Positions 1-5,352 of a stretch of DNA of 5,474 nucleotides are shown piece by piece. The stretch spans positions 1 to 5,474 of the forward strand of contig JAQSCR010000033.1 in NCBI GenBank assembly GCA_029945495.1. The letters are read 5' to 3'. The number at the start of each line of letters is the position of its first letter. Position 1 is the first letter of the stretch. The notes beneath the pieces were generated by a model that made no database searches, had not been told where the DNA came from, and saw only the letters and a program-made list of their open reading frames with translations. Source of the stretch: Pseudolabrys sp. GTDB lineage: Bacteria > Pseudomonadota > Alphaproteobacteria > Rhizobiales > Xanthobacteraceae. Both the position numbers and the translations under genes were made by a program.

Positions 1-380
1 TCGGTCACCGGTGCATAGAGCGCGGCCACCAGCGGGCGGCCGGCCTCGACCAGCGCCACCGAAATGGTCCAGTCCGGTTTGCCGCTGATGTAAGCGCGCG
101 TGCCGTCGATCGGATCGACGATCCAGGCGCGCTGCACGGTTCGCCCAGTGAGGTCGTCCTCGGTTTCTTCCGACAGCCAGCCCGCGTGCGGCGCCAGCGT
201 GCCGAGCCGCGCGCGCAGGAAATTGTTGACGGCGATGTCGCCCTCGCTGACCGGCGAATGATCGGCGCCCTTGGTCCAGCGTTTGAACTCGCCGCGCGAG
301 GTGACAAGCGCCAGTTCGCCGGCCTCGCGCATCACGACTTCGAGTGCGTCGCGCAGTGTGAGGGGATCACTGCCCGGCAA
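1..380 (-). CDS. Inositol monophosphatase family protein, possibly 3'(2'),5'-bisphosphate nucleotidase CysQ (partial, N-terminal half)
   Basis: This is a Mg2+-dependent phosphomonoesterase of the inositol monophosphatase superfamily; the cytoplasmic substrate could be inositol phosphate or 3'-phosphoadenosine 5'-phosphate. Only the first 126 codons are in the window; the family is usually about 260 residues, so roughly half lies beyond the left edge. Visible motifs are KGADHSPVSEGD (about residues 38-48, the usual K-x-D-x-SPV segment), WLSEETED (69-76, with the metal-binding Glu) and the metal-binding signature DPIDGTRAY (89-97), then GKPDWTISVALVEAGRP. The start chosen is TTG at 380: it has GGAGGG (389-394 on the minus strand) 8 nt upstream and gives the extra N-terminal helix expected in this family. 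An ATG at 332 would shorten the protein by 16 residues and has no comparable support. The gene overlaps the end of pmbA by 14 nt, suggesting translational coupling. The family is secure; the CysQ assignment is only a suggestion because the C-terminal half is not seen. Confidence 0.9.
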   Translation of the reverse strand, partial: MPGSDPLTLRDALEVVMREAGELALVTSRGEFKRWTKGADHSPVSEGDIAVNNFLRARLGTLAPHAGWLSEETEDDLTGRTVQRAWIVDPIDGTRAYISGKPDWTISVALVEAGRPLVAALYAPVT

Positions 381-1731
381 CGGTGAGGCCCTCCAGCCGT
401 ACGGTCGGGGCATTGATGCCGTATTTGAAAGTGAGATCGTTGGCCGGTGTCATGCTGCGGAAGATGTCGAACAGATGTCCGGCGATGGTGACTTCGCTGA
501 CCGCATAAGTGCGTTCGCCATTCTCGATCCAGAAACCGGAAGCGCCGCGGCTGTAATCGCCTGTCACCATGTTGACGCCTGAGCCGATCAGATCGGTAAC
601 GTAGAAGCCGTCCTTGATGTCGGCGATCAGTTCTGCCGGCGTGACGTGCCCTGCTTCGAGATGCAGATTGGATGCGCCCGGCGACGGCGACGACGAGACG
701 CCGCGCGATGCGTGGCCGGTGGTGGTCAGGCCGAGTTCGCGCGCGGTGGCGCAATCGAGAATCCACGACATCAACACACCGTCATCGACCAGCGCCAGTT
801 TCTTGCCGGCGACGCCTTCGCCGTCGAACGGATGCGAGCGCAGGCCGCGCAAGCGATGCGGATCGTCGATAATGCGGATGCCATTGGCGAATAATTTCGC
901 GCCCATCTTCTCGCGCAGAAAACTAGTCTTGCGCGCCACCGACGCGCCGTTGGCGGCGCTGGCAATATGGCCGACGAGCGAATTGGCGACGCGTGGATCG
1001 AACACCACCGGCACCTTGCGGGTGGTGACCTTGCGCGGATTGAGCCGCGCGATGGCGCGCTCGCCGGCAGTGCGGCCGATTTTTTCCGGCGCTTCGAGAT
1101 TAGAAGCGTGACGCACCGACGAGTAATCGTAGTCGCGCTCCATGCCGGTGCCTTCGCCGGCGATCGCCGTCATTGACAGGCCGTGGCTGGAGCCGAGATA
1201 GGCTCCGCGAAAGCCGTGGCTGGTCACCAGCACCATGCCGCCGATGCCGGCGGAAGCCGAAGCGCCGCCCGATTTGGCGACGCCCTTGACCGCAAGGCCT
1301 GCTTCCTCGGCGGCGCGCGCCATCTGTTCCAGTTGCGGCACGCTCGGCAGATTGCGGTCGATCAGGTCGAGATCGGGAAACGAATGCGCCAGCAAGGCGG
1401 CATCTGCGAGCCCTGCATACTTGTCTTCGGAAGCGACACGCGCCATCGCCACCGCGCGTTCGGCCAGAGCCTTCGAGCCGTCGCCGGACATGTCGTTGGT
1501 CGATCCCACCGCCTGACGGCGGCCGACCAGAACCCGCAGGCCGAGATCGTCTCCCTCCGAGCTTTCGCATTCCTCGACCGCGCCATCGCGCACCTCGATC
1601 GACTGCGACAGGCCGCGCACCGCGACCGCGTCGGCGGCATCGGCGCCGGCGGCCAGCGCCGCTTTAACCAGGCGTTCGGCGCGGTCGGTGAGGGCGGACT
1701 GGTCAAACAGGGAGGCAACAGGTGCGAGCAT
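367..1731 (-). CDS. pmbA: TldE/PmbA subunit of the TldD/TldE metalloprotease
   Basis: PmbA (TldE) pairs with TldD to form a cytoplasmic zinc protease. In E. coli the pair completes microcin B17 processing and degrades the CcdA antitoxin; zinc is bound by TldD's HExxxH. The 454-residue protein here has no HExxxH, as expected for the TldE partner. The N-terminal domain covers about residues 7-100 (ALTDRAERLVKAALAAGADAADAV, then DLGLRVLVGRRQAVGSTND). A middle domain follows to about 225. The C-terminal domain has KVPVVFDPRVANSLVGH (about 240-256), HPFDGEGV (300-307) and the conserved GDYSRGASGFWIENGE (391-406). The end VRLEGLTVAGQ matches the family's usual terminal AGQ. Length fits the family (~450). 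ATG at 1731 is used; a TTG at 1740 would add three residues, and neither start has a strong Shine-Dalgarno. The gene runs straight into the phosphatase gene. No tldD is in the window, which is common because the two subunits are often unlinked. Confidence 0.95.
   Translation of the reverse strand: MLAPVASLFDQSALTDRAERLVKAALAAGADAADAVAVRGLSQSIEVRDGAVEECESSEGDDLGLRVLVGRRQAVGSTNDMSGDGSKALAERAVAMARVASEDKYAGLADAALLAHSFPDLDLIDRNLPSVPQLEQMARAAEEAGLAVKGVAKSGGASASAGIGGMVLVTSHGFRGAYLGSSHGLSMTAIAGEGTGMERDYDYSSVRHASNLEAPEKIGRTAGERAIARLNPRKVTTRKVPVVFDPRVANSLVGHIASAANGASVARKTSFLREKMGAKLFANGIRIIDDPHRLRGLRSHPFDGEGVAGKKLALVDDGVLMSWILDCATARELGLTTTGHASRGVSSSPSPGASNLHLEAGHVTPAELIADIKDGFYVTDLIGSGVNMVTGDYSRGASGFWIENGERTYAVSEVTIAGHLFDIFRSMTPANDLTFKYGINAPTVRLEGLTVAGQ
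389..394 (-). promoter_or_regulatory. Shine-Dalgarno for the TTG-started phosphatase
   Basis: Minus-strand GGAGGG lies inside the last codons of pmbA, 8 nt before TTG at 380. It is the strongest ribosome binding site near this junction. It decides for the non-ATG start and for a 14-nt gene overlap. Confidence 0.6.
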
Positions 1732-2026
1732 GGTTTTCAAAAACTTTCATTCGGGCAAAGCCGGCGCAATCCAGCGCCGATGCGCTCTATTCATAGCAAA
1801 TGGCAGCTGGGCGCGGGCAGTTCAACCGCCGATCCCGACATTTTGCCCACGCTTATCAACACCTCGTCAATCATGGTTGGCAACGCGCCGTCAATCATGG
1901 CGCGCGAAGCAGCCTTTGCTAACGCCGATTAACTGCGAACTTTAAGCGGTTACCGACCGGCGTCCCTCATGATCTCCCGTATCGACTGGGCACATAAGCC
2001 TGGCGAGGGAGAGTTTGAGGCGTCAA
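1732..2026. other. Intergenic region between divergent pmbA and the DUF6101-like gene
   Basis: About 295 bp separate two divergent genes, so two promoters must lie here, but I could not pick a convincing -35/-10 pair for either. Structures seen are a 12-bp direct repeat (separate entry) and a small hairpin, CGGCGC at 1762-1767 with GCGCCG at 1774-1779, in the pmbA leader. The stretch 1910-1965 is richer in A+T and would suit promoters. Open frames here are short, lack ribosome binding sites and look non-coding. Confidence 0.5.
1865..1900. repeat. 12-bp direct repeat, 24-bp period
   Basis: CGTCAATCATGG occurs at 1865-1876 and again at 1889-1900, exactly 24 bp apart (a little over two helical turns). 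It lies between two divergent genes, so it could be a pair of binding sites for a regulator. It could equally be a small local duplication. No regulator family is suggested by the motif. Confidence 0.4.
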
Positions 2027-2599
2027 ATGCGAAGTGGCGGATGTCCCGCCGGGTCGAGCCGTCTACAGCGGCTCGACCCGTTCGCCCTACCGCTGGCTTT
2101 CGCGGCGAACGATGCCGCGGCCGACGGACGGGTGCGGCATATAGAACTTTTTCATGAGCGGCTGGTGATACGGCGTTCGGTTGCCGGTATGCACATGGCG
2201 CTCAATATGCCGCTGTCGGCCTTTGCCGGCGTCGCCATCCGTCTGGATGCCGGCGAAAACGGCGAACTGCCGACCGTCGCGGTCGTGCTGGAACACAAAG
2301 ATCCGGGACTGGCGCTGCCTTTGTTCGTCTCGACCGAGGCCGATGACGCCTTCGCCGAATGGCAAAGCTGGAGCAAGGTGCTCGGCGTGCCGCAACTTGT
2401 CGCCGACGATGAAGGCGGCTGGCGCGAACCCTTCGCGCGTATCGGTGGCGTTCGTATCGAGCGGGTGCGGCCGCGCCGCCGCCGTCACAGCAGTCTCAAG
2501 CGCCGGCGTCCGTCGATGGCGTTGCGCCGCAAAGGCGGCAAGCTCACGCCGAACGCGGCGGTCTATCACGGCGAGCGCGAGATCATCGCCAGAAACTAG
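2027..2599 (+). CDS. DUF6101-like protein of unknown function, Arg-rich C-terminal tail
   Basis: I recognise this as resembling the DUF6101 proteins of Bradyrhizobium relatives; no function is known. The 190-residue protein has no signal peptide or membrane segment. It opens with AGSSRLQRLDPFALPLAF (about 8-25), then a beta-rich core, GRVRHIELFHERLVIRRSVAGM (34-55) and VAVVLEHKDPGLALPLFVS (84-102). An acidic/aromatic stretch DAFAEWQSWSKVLGVP (107-122) follows. A strongly basic tail, about 143-172, includes RVRPRRRRHSSLKRRRPS and could contact nucleic acid or membrane phosphate; that is inference. ATG at 2027 has GAGG (2017-2020) 6 nt upstream. TTG at 2015 has an equally spaced GAGG at 2005-2008 and would add four residues (MRRQ), so the start is not settled. 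Its stop is 10 bp from that of the convergent secreted-protein gene. A long inverted repeat sits inside codons 8-18. Confidence 0.8.
   Translation: MRSGGCPAGSSRLQRLDPFALPLAFAANDAAADGRVRHIELFHERLVIRRSVAGMHMALNMPLSAFAGVAIRLDAGENGELPTVAVVLEHKDPGLALPLFVSTEADDAFAEWQSWSKVLGVPQLVADDEGGWREPFARIGGVRIERVRPRRRRHSSLKRRRPSMALRRKGGKLTPNAAVYHGEREIIARN
2050..2080. repeat. Perfect 12-bp inverted repeat inside the start of the DUF6101-like gene
   Basis: The arms are CGGGTCGAGCCG (2050-2061) and CGGCTCGACCCG (2069-2080) around the 7-nt spacer TCTACAG. In mRNA this would be a very stable stem-loop starting 21 nt after the A of the ATG. There is no T-run after it, so it is not an intrinsic terminator. It encodes part of AGSSRLQRLDP, so it may be a by-product of coding. 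It may instead slow translation initiation or serve as a dyad-binding site. Confidence 0.75.
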
Positions 2600-2609
2600 A
2601 GCGCCGCGG

Positions 2610-2987
2610 CTATTTGCACTTGCGCAAGCGCAGCGTGCCGCCCTTTTCCAAATTCATTTCGAGCGTATCGGCATCGACTACGCGCAGCGTATAGTTGACG
2701 TGCGCGTTGCCGATCTGGCCGGTGGTGAACTCATCGACCACGCGGTATTGCCCGGCCCCCGCTGCGTCGACCGTGCGGTTGCGATAGGCCGGTACGCCGC
2801 CTTTGCTGTCGGTGCGCTGGTCGCCGTTGAAGGCGATCACCCGCAGTTTGCCGCAGTCGATTGGCGCTTTTTCCGTGCTGCCGGTCTGGCCCCATTTGCC
2901 GGCGACCGGGTAAGTGCCGGCATGAGCGGGCGTCGCCAGGGCGGCAGCGGAATAGGCGAAGGCGGCGATGATGAAAGATGTTTTCAT
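2610..2987 (-). CDS. Small secreted/periplasmic protein of unknown function
   Basis: I do not recognise the family. The 125-residue precursor starts with a clear Sec signal peptide: MKTS, a hydrophobic core FIIAAFAYSAAALATP, and a signal peptidase I site AHA-G after residue 23. The mature part of about 102 residues alternates polar and hydrophobic residues as in a small beta-sheet protein (GQYRVVDEFTTGQIGNAHVN, then YTLRVVDADTLEMNLEKGG). It contains only two cysteines, Cys45 in IDCGKLR and Cys124 in LRKCK, one near each end, which could form a disulfide tying the fold closed. It is likely soluble in the periplasm, as there is no lipobox or second membrane segment. ATG at 2987 is the only start that keeps the signal peptide intact; its ribosome binding site is weak. 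It is transcribed alone, convergent with the DUF6101-like gene, and its upstream region carries DnaA-box-like sequences. Confidence 0.8.
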   Translation of the reverse strand: MKTSFIIAAFAYSAAALATPAHAGTYPVAGKWGQTGSTEKAPIDCGKLRVIAFNGDQRTDSKGGVPAYRNRTVDAAGAGQYRVVDEFTTGQIGNAHVNYTLRVVDADTLEMNLEKGGTLRLRKCK

Positions 2988-3087
2988 GGTGGTATTTCTA
3001 GCACGCCAACGTGCCGGCTGGCCCGACGGTTTAGCGGCGGCCGGAAATCCACAGCCTATCGTTAATCCCCGGCATTCACCGGCCGGT

Positions 3088-3130
3088 ATTTTGAATCAAT
3101 CGGTTCGGAAAATTCGCCAATGAATTGAGA
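3088..3130. other. AT-rich stretch beside the DnaA-box-like cluster
   Basis: Within very GC-rich DNA these 43 bp hold only 15 G/C. The stretch contains TTTTGAATCAATC, with one GANTC methylation-type site (GAATC, 3093-3097), and GGAAAATTC. It is flanked by direct copies of CCGGCCGGT at 3079-3087 and 3136-3144. It may simply hold the promoter of the secreted-protein gene, or be an easily melted segment next to the DnaA boxes. Confidence 0.4.
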
Positions 3131-3143
3131 GGCTTCCGGCCGG

Positions 3144-3175
3144 TTATGCACCAGCTATCCACAGGCTTATCCACA
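3144..3175 (+). promoter_or_regulatory. Cluster of three DnaA-box-like 9-mers
   Basis: Three same-orientation 9-mers resemble the DnaA box TTATNCACA: TTATGCACC (3144-3152, one mismatch), CTATCCACA (3155-3163, one mismatch) and TTATCCACA (3167-3175, perfect). Start-to-start spacings are 11 and 12 bp, about one helical turn, so DnaA could load side by side on one face. A fourth weaker match, AAATCCACA, lies at 3045-3053. The cluster is downstream of tetR and about 157-188 bp upstream of the secreted-protein start. It could be a DnaA-regulated promoter or a DnaA titration site; nothing nearby marks it as the chromosomal origin. Confidence 0.5.
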
Positions 3176-3202
3176 GGCTCGGGCGAAGTTTTCCCCCGCG
3201 GT

Positions 3203-3841
3203 CTATTTGGCGCGGTAGGCGGCGAGGAAGGTGCGCACCGCGATGCCGACGACATAGTCGATCCGTTCCGGCGTCGGCGCCGGCGCGAAATTGAACAGCA
3301 CCGGCTTGAACATGGTGGCGTGACAGGTCTCGATGAACTGTGCCGCCGCGACCTCGCAGTCCTCGATTGCCAGCACGCCGGCGTCCACCTGCGCGCGGAG
3401 ATAGGCGGTCAGCTTGGCGAGGCCAACCGCGGGACCGGTTTCGTACACCTTACGGCCGATGTCCGGCATGCGTTCGGCGATCGCGATCACGGTGCGCCAG
3501 GTCGACATCCGGCCCGGGTCGCTGAACTTTGCGACGAACGCCTTGCCGTGCCGCAGCAGCACGGCTTCGACATCGTGATCGGCGTGATCGAAGTCGAAGA
3601 CCCCGTCGGCTTGCATGATGCATTCGCCGCGCACGATGGCGGCGAACAGCTCGTCCTTGTCCTTGAAGTAGACGTAGAGCGTGCCTTTGGAGACGCCGGC
3701 GGCCTTGGCGATGTCGCCCATGCTGGCGGCGTCGAAGCCGCGCGACAGGAAGATCTTGCGGGCGCCATCGACGATCTGGCGCCATTTGGCGCCATCTTCG
3801 GTGCCGTCAGCCGGGCGGTCCAGGAATAAGGCGTCGCTCAT
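3203..3841 (-). CDS. TetR/AcrR-family transcriptional repressor of the adjacent efflux genes
   Basis: This is a 212-residue one-component regulator. The N-terminal TetR DNA-binding domain spans about residues 20-70: WRQIVDGARKIFLSRGFDAA, then the helix-turn-helix SMGDIAKAAGVSKGTLYVYF (40-59) and KDKDELFAAIVRGE. The remainder is a helical ligand-binding and dimerisation domain. The segment FSDPGRMSTWRTVIAIAERM (106-125) followed by PDIGRKVYETGP resembles the AefR-like TetR C-terminal family. ATG at 3841 is chosen because GGAG lies 6 nt upstream and the protein then has normal TetR length. The frame stays open upstream to 4021, but that extension would translate the promoter and operator region. 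It is divergent from the EmrA-like gene across 215 bp with two identical palindromes, the standard layout for a local repressor controlling itself and a pump. The inducing ligand cannot be read from the sequence. Confidence 0.93.
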   Translation of the reverse strand: MSDALFLDRPADGTEDGAKWRQIVDGARKIFLSRGFDAASMGDIAKAAGVSKGTLYVYFKDKDELFAAIVRGECIMQADGVFDFDHADHDVEAVLLRHGKAFVAKFSDPGRMSTWRTVIAIAERMPDIGRKVYETGPAVGLAKLTAYLRAQVDAGVLAIEDCEVAAAQFIETCHATMFKPVLFNFAPAPTPERIDYVVGIAVRTFLAAYRAK

Positions 3842-3847
3842 CGATCT

Positions 3848-3851
3848 CTCC
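3848..3851 (-). promoter_or_regulatory. Shine-Dalgarno fixing the tetR start
   Basis: Minus-strand GGAG lies 6 nt upstream of ATG 3841. It supports this start over the much longer open frame that begins near 4021. Confidence 0.55.
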
Positions 3852-3934
3852 ACGGACGGCCTGGCGGGTCCAAAAATCCCTGATTGATCCCAGGATTCCG
3901 AGCATTTCTGCCCGATTCCGCTCTGCGTCCAACC

Positions 3935-3964
3935 ATAATATGCACATCTTAGACTAAAATTCAA
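3935..3964 (-). promoter_or_regulatory. Predicted sigma-70-type promoter of tetR
   Basis: On the minus strand, -35 TTGAAT (3964-3959) is followed after an 18-bp spacer by -10 TATTAT (3940-3935), which matches TATAAT at five of six positions. Transcription would begin near 3928, giving a leader of about 87 nt. The -35 touches the edge of operator 1, so repressor bound there should also reduce its own transcription. The leader contains a small imperfect hairpin (3875-3897). This is predicted from sequence only. Confidence 0.55.
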
Positions 3965-3984
3965 TGACCGAACGGTTCGGTCAT
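3964..3984. promoter_or_regulatory. Operator 1: 21-bp palindrome for the TetR repressor
   Basis: The arms are ATGACCGAAC (3964-3973) and GTTCGGTCAT (3975-3984) around a single central G (3974), with every arm position paired. Its size and symmetry suit a TetR dimer or pair of dimers. It ends 1 bp before the -35 of the rightward efflux promoter and touches the -35 of the tetR promoter, so occupancy could block both. An identical copy lies 56 bp to the right. Confidence 0.88.
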
Positions 3985-3985
3985 A

Positions 3986-4014
3986 TTGACATACCGGGAT
4001 ACAGGGCGTAATTT
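3986..4014 (+). promoter_or_regulatory. Predicted promoter of the efflux gene, between the two operators
   Basis: The -35 TTGACA (3986-3991) is a perfect consensus match. After 17 bp comes a weak -10, TAATTT (4009-4014). The start of transcription would be near 4021, inside operator 2, leaving a leader of about 36 nt. With an operator on each side, this promoter looks designed for tight repression. The -35 is convincing; the exact -10 is less so. Confidence 0.6.
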
Positions 4015-4019
4015 CGACC

Positions 4020-4040
4020 ATGACCGAACGGTTCGGTCAT
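4020..4040. promoter_or_regulatory. Operator 2: identical 21-bp palindrome at the efflux transcription start
   Basis: It is the same 21 bp as operator 1: arms ATGACCGAAC (4020-4029) and GTTCGGTCAT (4031-4040) with a central G at 4030. It covers the expected transcription start of the EmrA-like gene and ends 5 nt before the GAGG ribosome binding site (4046-4049). It is followed by Ts at 4040-4045, so the RNA form (a 9-bp stem with a 3-nt CGG loop) would also look like an intrinsic terminator. Confidence 0.88.
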
Positions 4041-4056
4041 TTTTTGAGGTTCTGCT

Positions 4057-5337
4057 ATGTTGCAACGCGCCAAAAGCTCCGACGCCTCCCGGCTCAGTGT
4101 GGTCGCAGCTCAAACCGAGGCTCCTGCAATGCCGGCCGCCGCGCGGGATGTCCCTGTCGAGGACAAGGCCGCCGCGCCGCAGCCGTCCGCAAAGGCCGGC
4201 CTTAAGGCGACGCTGCAGGCCAACCGCAAGCGCGTCCTGATGGGCGTGGCAGCGGTGCTGCTGGCCGGTACCGCTTGGACCGGCTTCAATTATGTCACGG
4301 CCGGCCGCTTCATGGTCTCGACCGACGACGCCTATGTCCGCGCCGACGCCACCACGCTGGCTGCCAAGGTGCCGGGCTATATTTCGGCTATCGACGTGGC
4401 CAATAATGCTTACGTGCACGCCGGCGACGTGATCGCCCGCATCGACGAGGGCGACTATCGCCTCGCGGTCGATGCCGCCCGCGACAAGGTCGCTACCCAG
4501 CGCGCGACGGTCGACCGCATCGGCCGCCAGATCCCGGCGCAACAGGCGCTGGTCGCGCAGGCGCAGGCGCAACTCCTGTCGGCACAGGCCCAGGCCACCC
4601 GCGCGCAGTCCGAACTCGACCGCCAGCAGAAGCTGGCCGGCAATGAATTCGCCAGCCGGCAGACGCTCGAACAGGCGCTGTCTAATCGCGACCAGGCCAA
4701 TGCCGCCGTGCAAGGCGCGCAAGCGGCCATTGCCGCCGCCGTTGCCAATGTCGACGTGCTCAAGGCGCAGCAGCAGGAAGCCTCAGGCTTGCTCGCCGAA
4801 TTGCAGACTGCGCAAGCCAAGGCCGAGCGCGACCTGTCGTTCACGTTGATCCGTGCGCCGATCGACGGCGTCATCGGCAATCGCTCGGTGCAGACCGGCG
4901 ATTACGTGCAGCCGGGCCAGCGTTTCGCCAGCCTGGTGCCGCTCGACGACGTCTATATCGACGCCAATTTCAAGGAGACCCAGCTCGGGCGCCTGCGCCC
5001 CGGCCAGCCGGTCGCCGTCAGCGTCGACGCGCTGCCCGAGCATGACATCGAGGGCACGGTTGCCAGCATGTCGCCGGCGTCGGGTTCGACATTCTCGTTG
5101 CTGCCGCCGGACAATGCGACCGGCAACTTCACCAAGATCGTGCAGCGCATACCGGTGCGCATCAAGGTGCCGGCCGATGTCGCGGCGCGCCGCCTGCTGC
5201 GGCCCGGCATGTCGGTGGTGGTGAGCGTGAACACCAAGTCCGGCACGCAATCGGCCGCCGGCAACGACTCGTGGTTCGCCGCGCAGGCCGCGCCGGCGCC
5301 AAGCACGAGCCAGGCAAGCAATCTAGCTCGGCGGTAA
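4057..5337 (+). CDS. emrA: EmrA/HlyD-family membrane fusion protein of a multidrug efflux pump
   Basis: This periplasmic adaptor links an inner-membrane MFS transporter (EmrB type) to an outer-membrane channel and lets drugs leave the cell directly. The 426-residue protein has an Ala/Pro-rich cytoplasmic N-terminus (1-56), then one membrane anchor after a basic patch (NRKRVLMGVAAVLLAGTAW, about 56-74). The first lipoyl half carries STDDAYVRADATTLAAKVPG (88-107) and AGDVIARIDEGDY (122-134). A long Gln/Ala-rich coiled-coil hairpin spans about 135-260. The second lipoyl half has LSFTLIRAPIDGVIGNRSV (260-278) and GDYVQPGQ (281-288). A beta-barrel follows with YIDANFKETQLGRLRPGQPV. SGSTFSLLPPDNATGNFTKI with VQRIPVRI (342-369) is typical of EmrA-type adaptors. 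The C-terminus is low-complexity Ala/Ser. ATG 4057 has GAGG 7 nt upstream. It is divergent from tetR and downstream of twin operators. Family is certain; the emrA symbol is by similarity of type, and the substrate is unknown. Confidence 0.93.
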   Translation: MLQRAKSSDASRLSVVAAQTEAPAMPAAARDVPVEDKAAAPQPSAKAGLKATLQANRKRVLMGVAAVLLAGTAWTGFNYVTAGRFMVSTDDAYVRADATTLAAKVPGYISAIDVANNAYVHAGDVIARIDEGDYRLAVDAARDKVATQRATVDRIGRQIPAQQALVAQAQAQLLSAQAQATRAQSELDRQQKLAGNEFASRQTLEQALSNRDQANAAVQGAQAAIAAAVANVDVLKAQQQEASGLLAELQTAQAKAERDLSFTLIRAPIDGVIGNRSVQTGDYVQPGQRFASLVPLDDVYIDANFKETQLGRLRPGQPVAVSVDALPEHDIEGTVASMSPASGSTFSLLPPDNATGNFTKIVQRIPVRIKVPADVAARRLLRPGMSVVVSVNTKSGTQSAAGNDSWFAAQAAPAPSTSQASNLARR

Positions 5338-5352
5338 GCGAAAAGTCCCCCC

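Noticed and set aside
1791..1898. Minus-strand 35-codon frame starting MIDGALPTMIDEVLIS
   Set aside because: Its internal near-repeat simply reflects the 12-bp DNA repeat, and there is no ribosome binding site upstream.
1183..1932. Long plus-strand open frame of 249 codons opposite pmbA
   Set aside because: It is antisense to a confidently identified pmbA, its composition is what GC-rich codon bias produces on the opposite strand, and it shows no recognisable domain.
2600..2609. Bidirectional terminator between the convergent genes
   Set aside because: The gap is only 10 bp with a short GCCGCGGC palindrome and no T-run on either strand, which is too little to call a terminator.
2181..3065. 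Plus-strand open frame of 294 codons across the DUF6101-like and secreted-protein genes
   Set aside because: It is out of frame with one supported gene and antisense to another. The translation is Arg/Ala/Ser-rich, as in GC-rich shadow frames.
3144..3175. Chromosomal origin of replication (oriC)
   Set aside because: Only three close boxes are present, and none of the genes usually next to alphaproteobacterial origins is seen. Kept as a DnaA-box cluster instead.
3125..3829. Plus-strand open frame of 234 codons over tetR
   Set aside because: It is antisense to a clear TetR protein with a good helix-turn-helix. The DnaA-box cluster lies at its start and no Shine-Dalgarno is seen.
3842..4021. 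60-residue N-terminal extension of the TetR protein
   Set aside because: It would translate the promoter and operator region, lacks the usual composition, and there is a well-placed GGAG before ATG 3841.
3964..4040. Start of a CRISPR-like array
   Set aside because: Only two copies exist, they are perfect palindromes, and a promoter lies between them beside a tetR gene, so operators explain them better.
3961..4722. Minus-strand open frame of 253 codons opposite emrA
   Set aside because: It is antisense to the emrA coding region and runs through both operators. It has no family signature.
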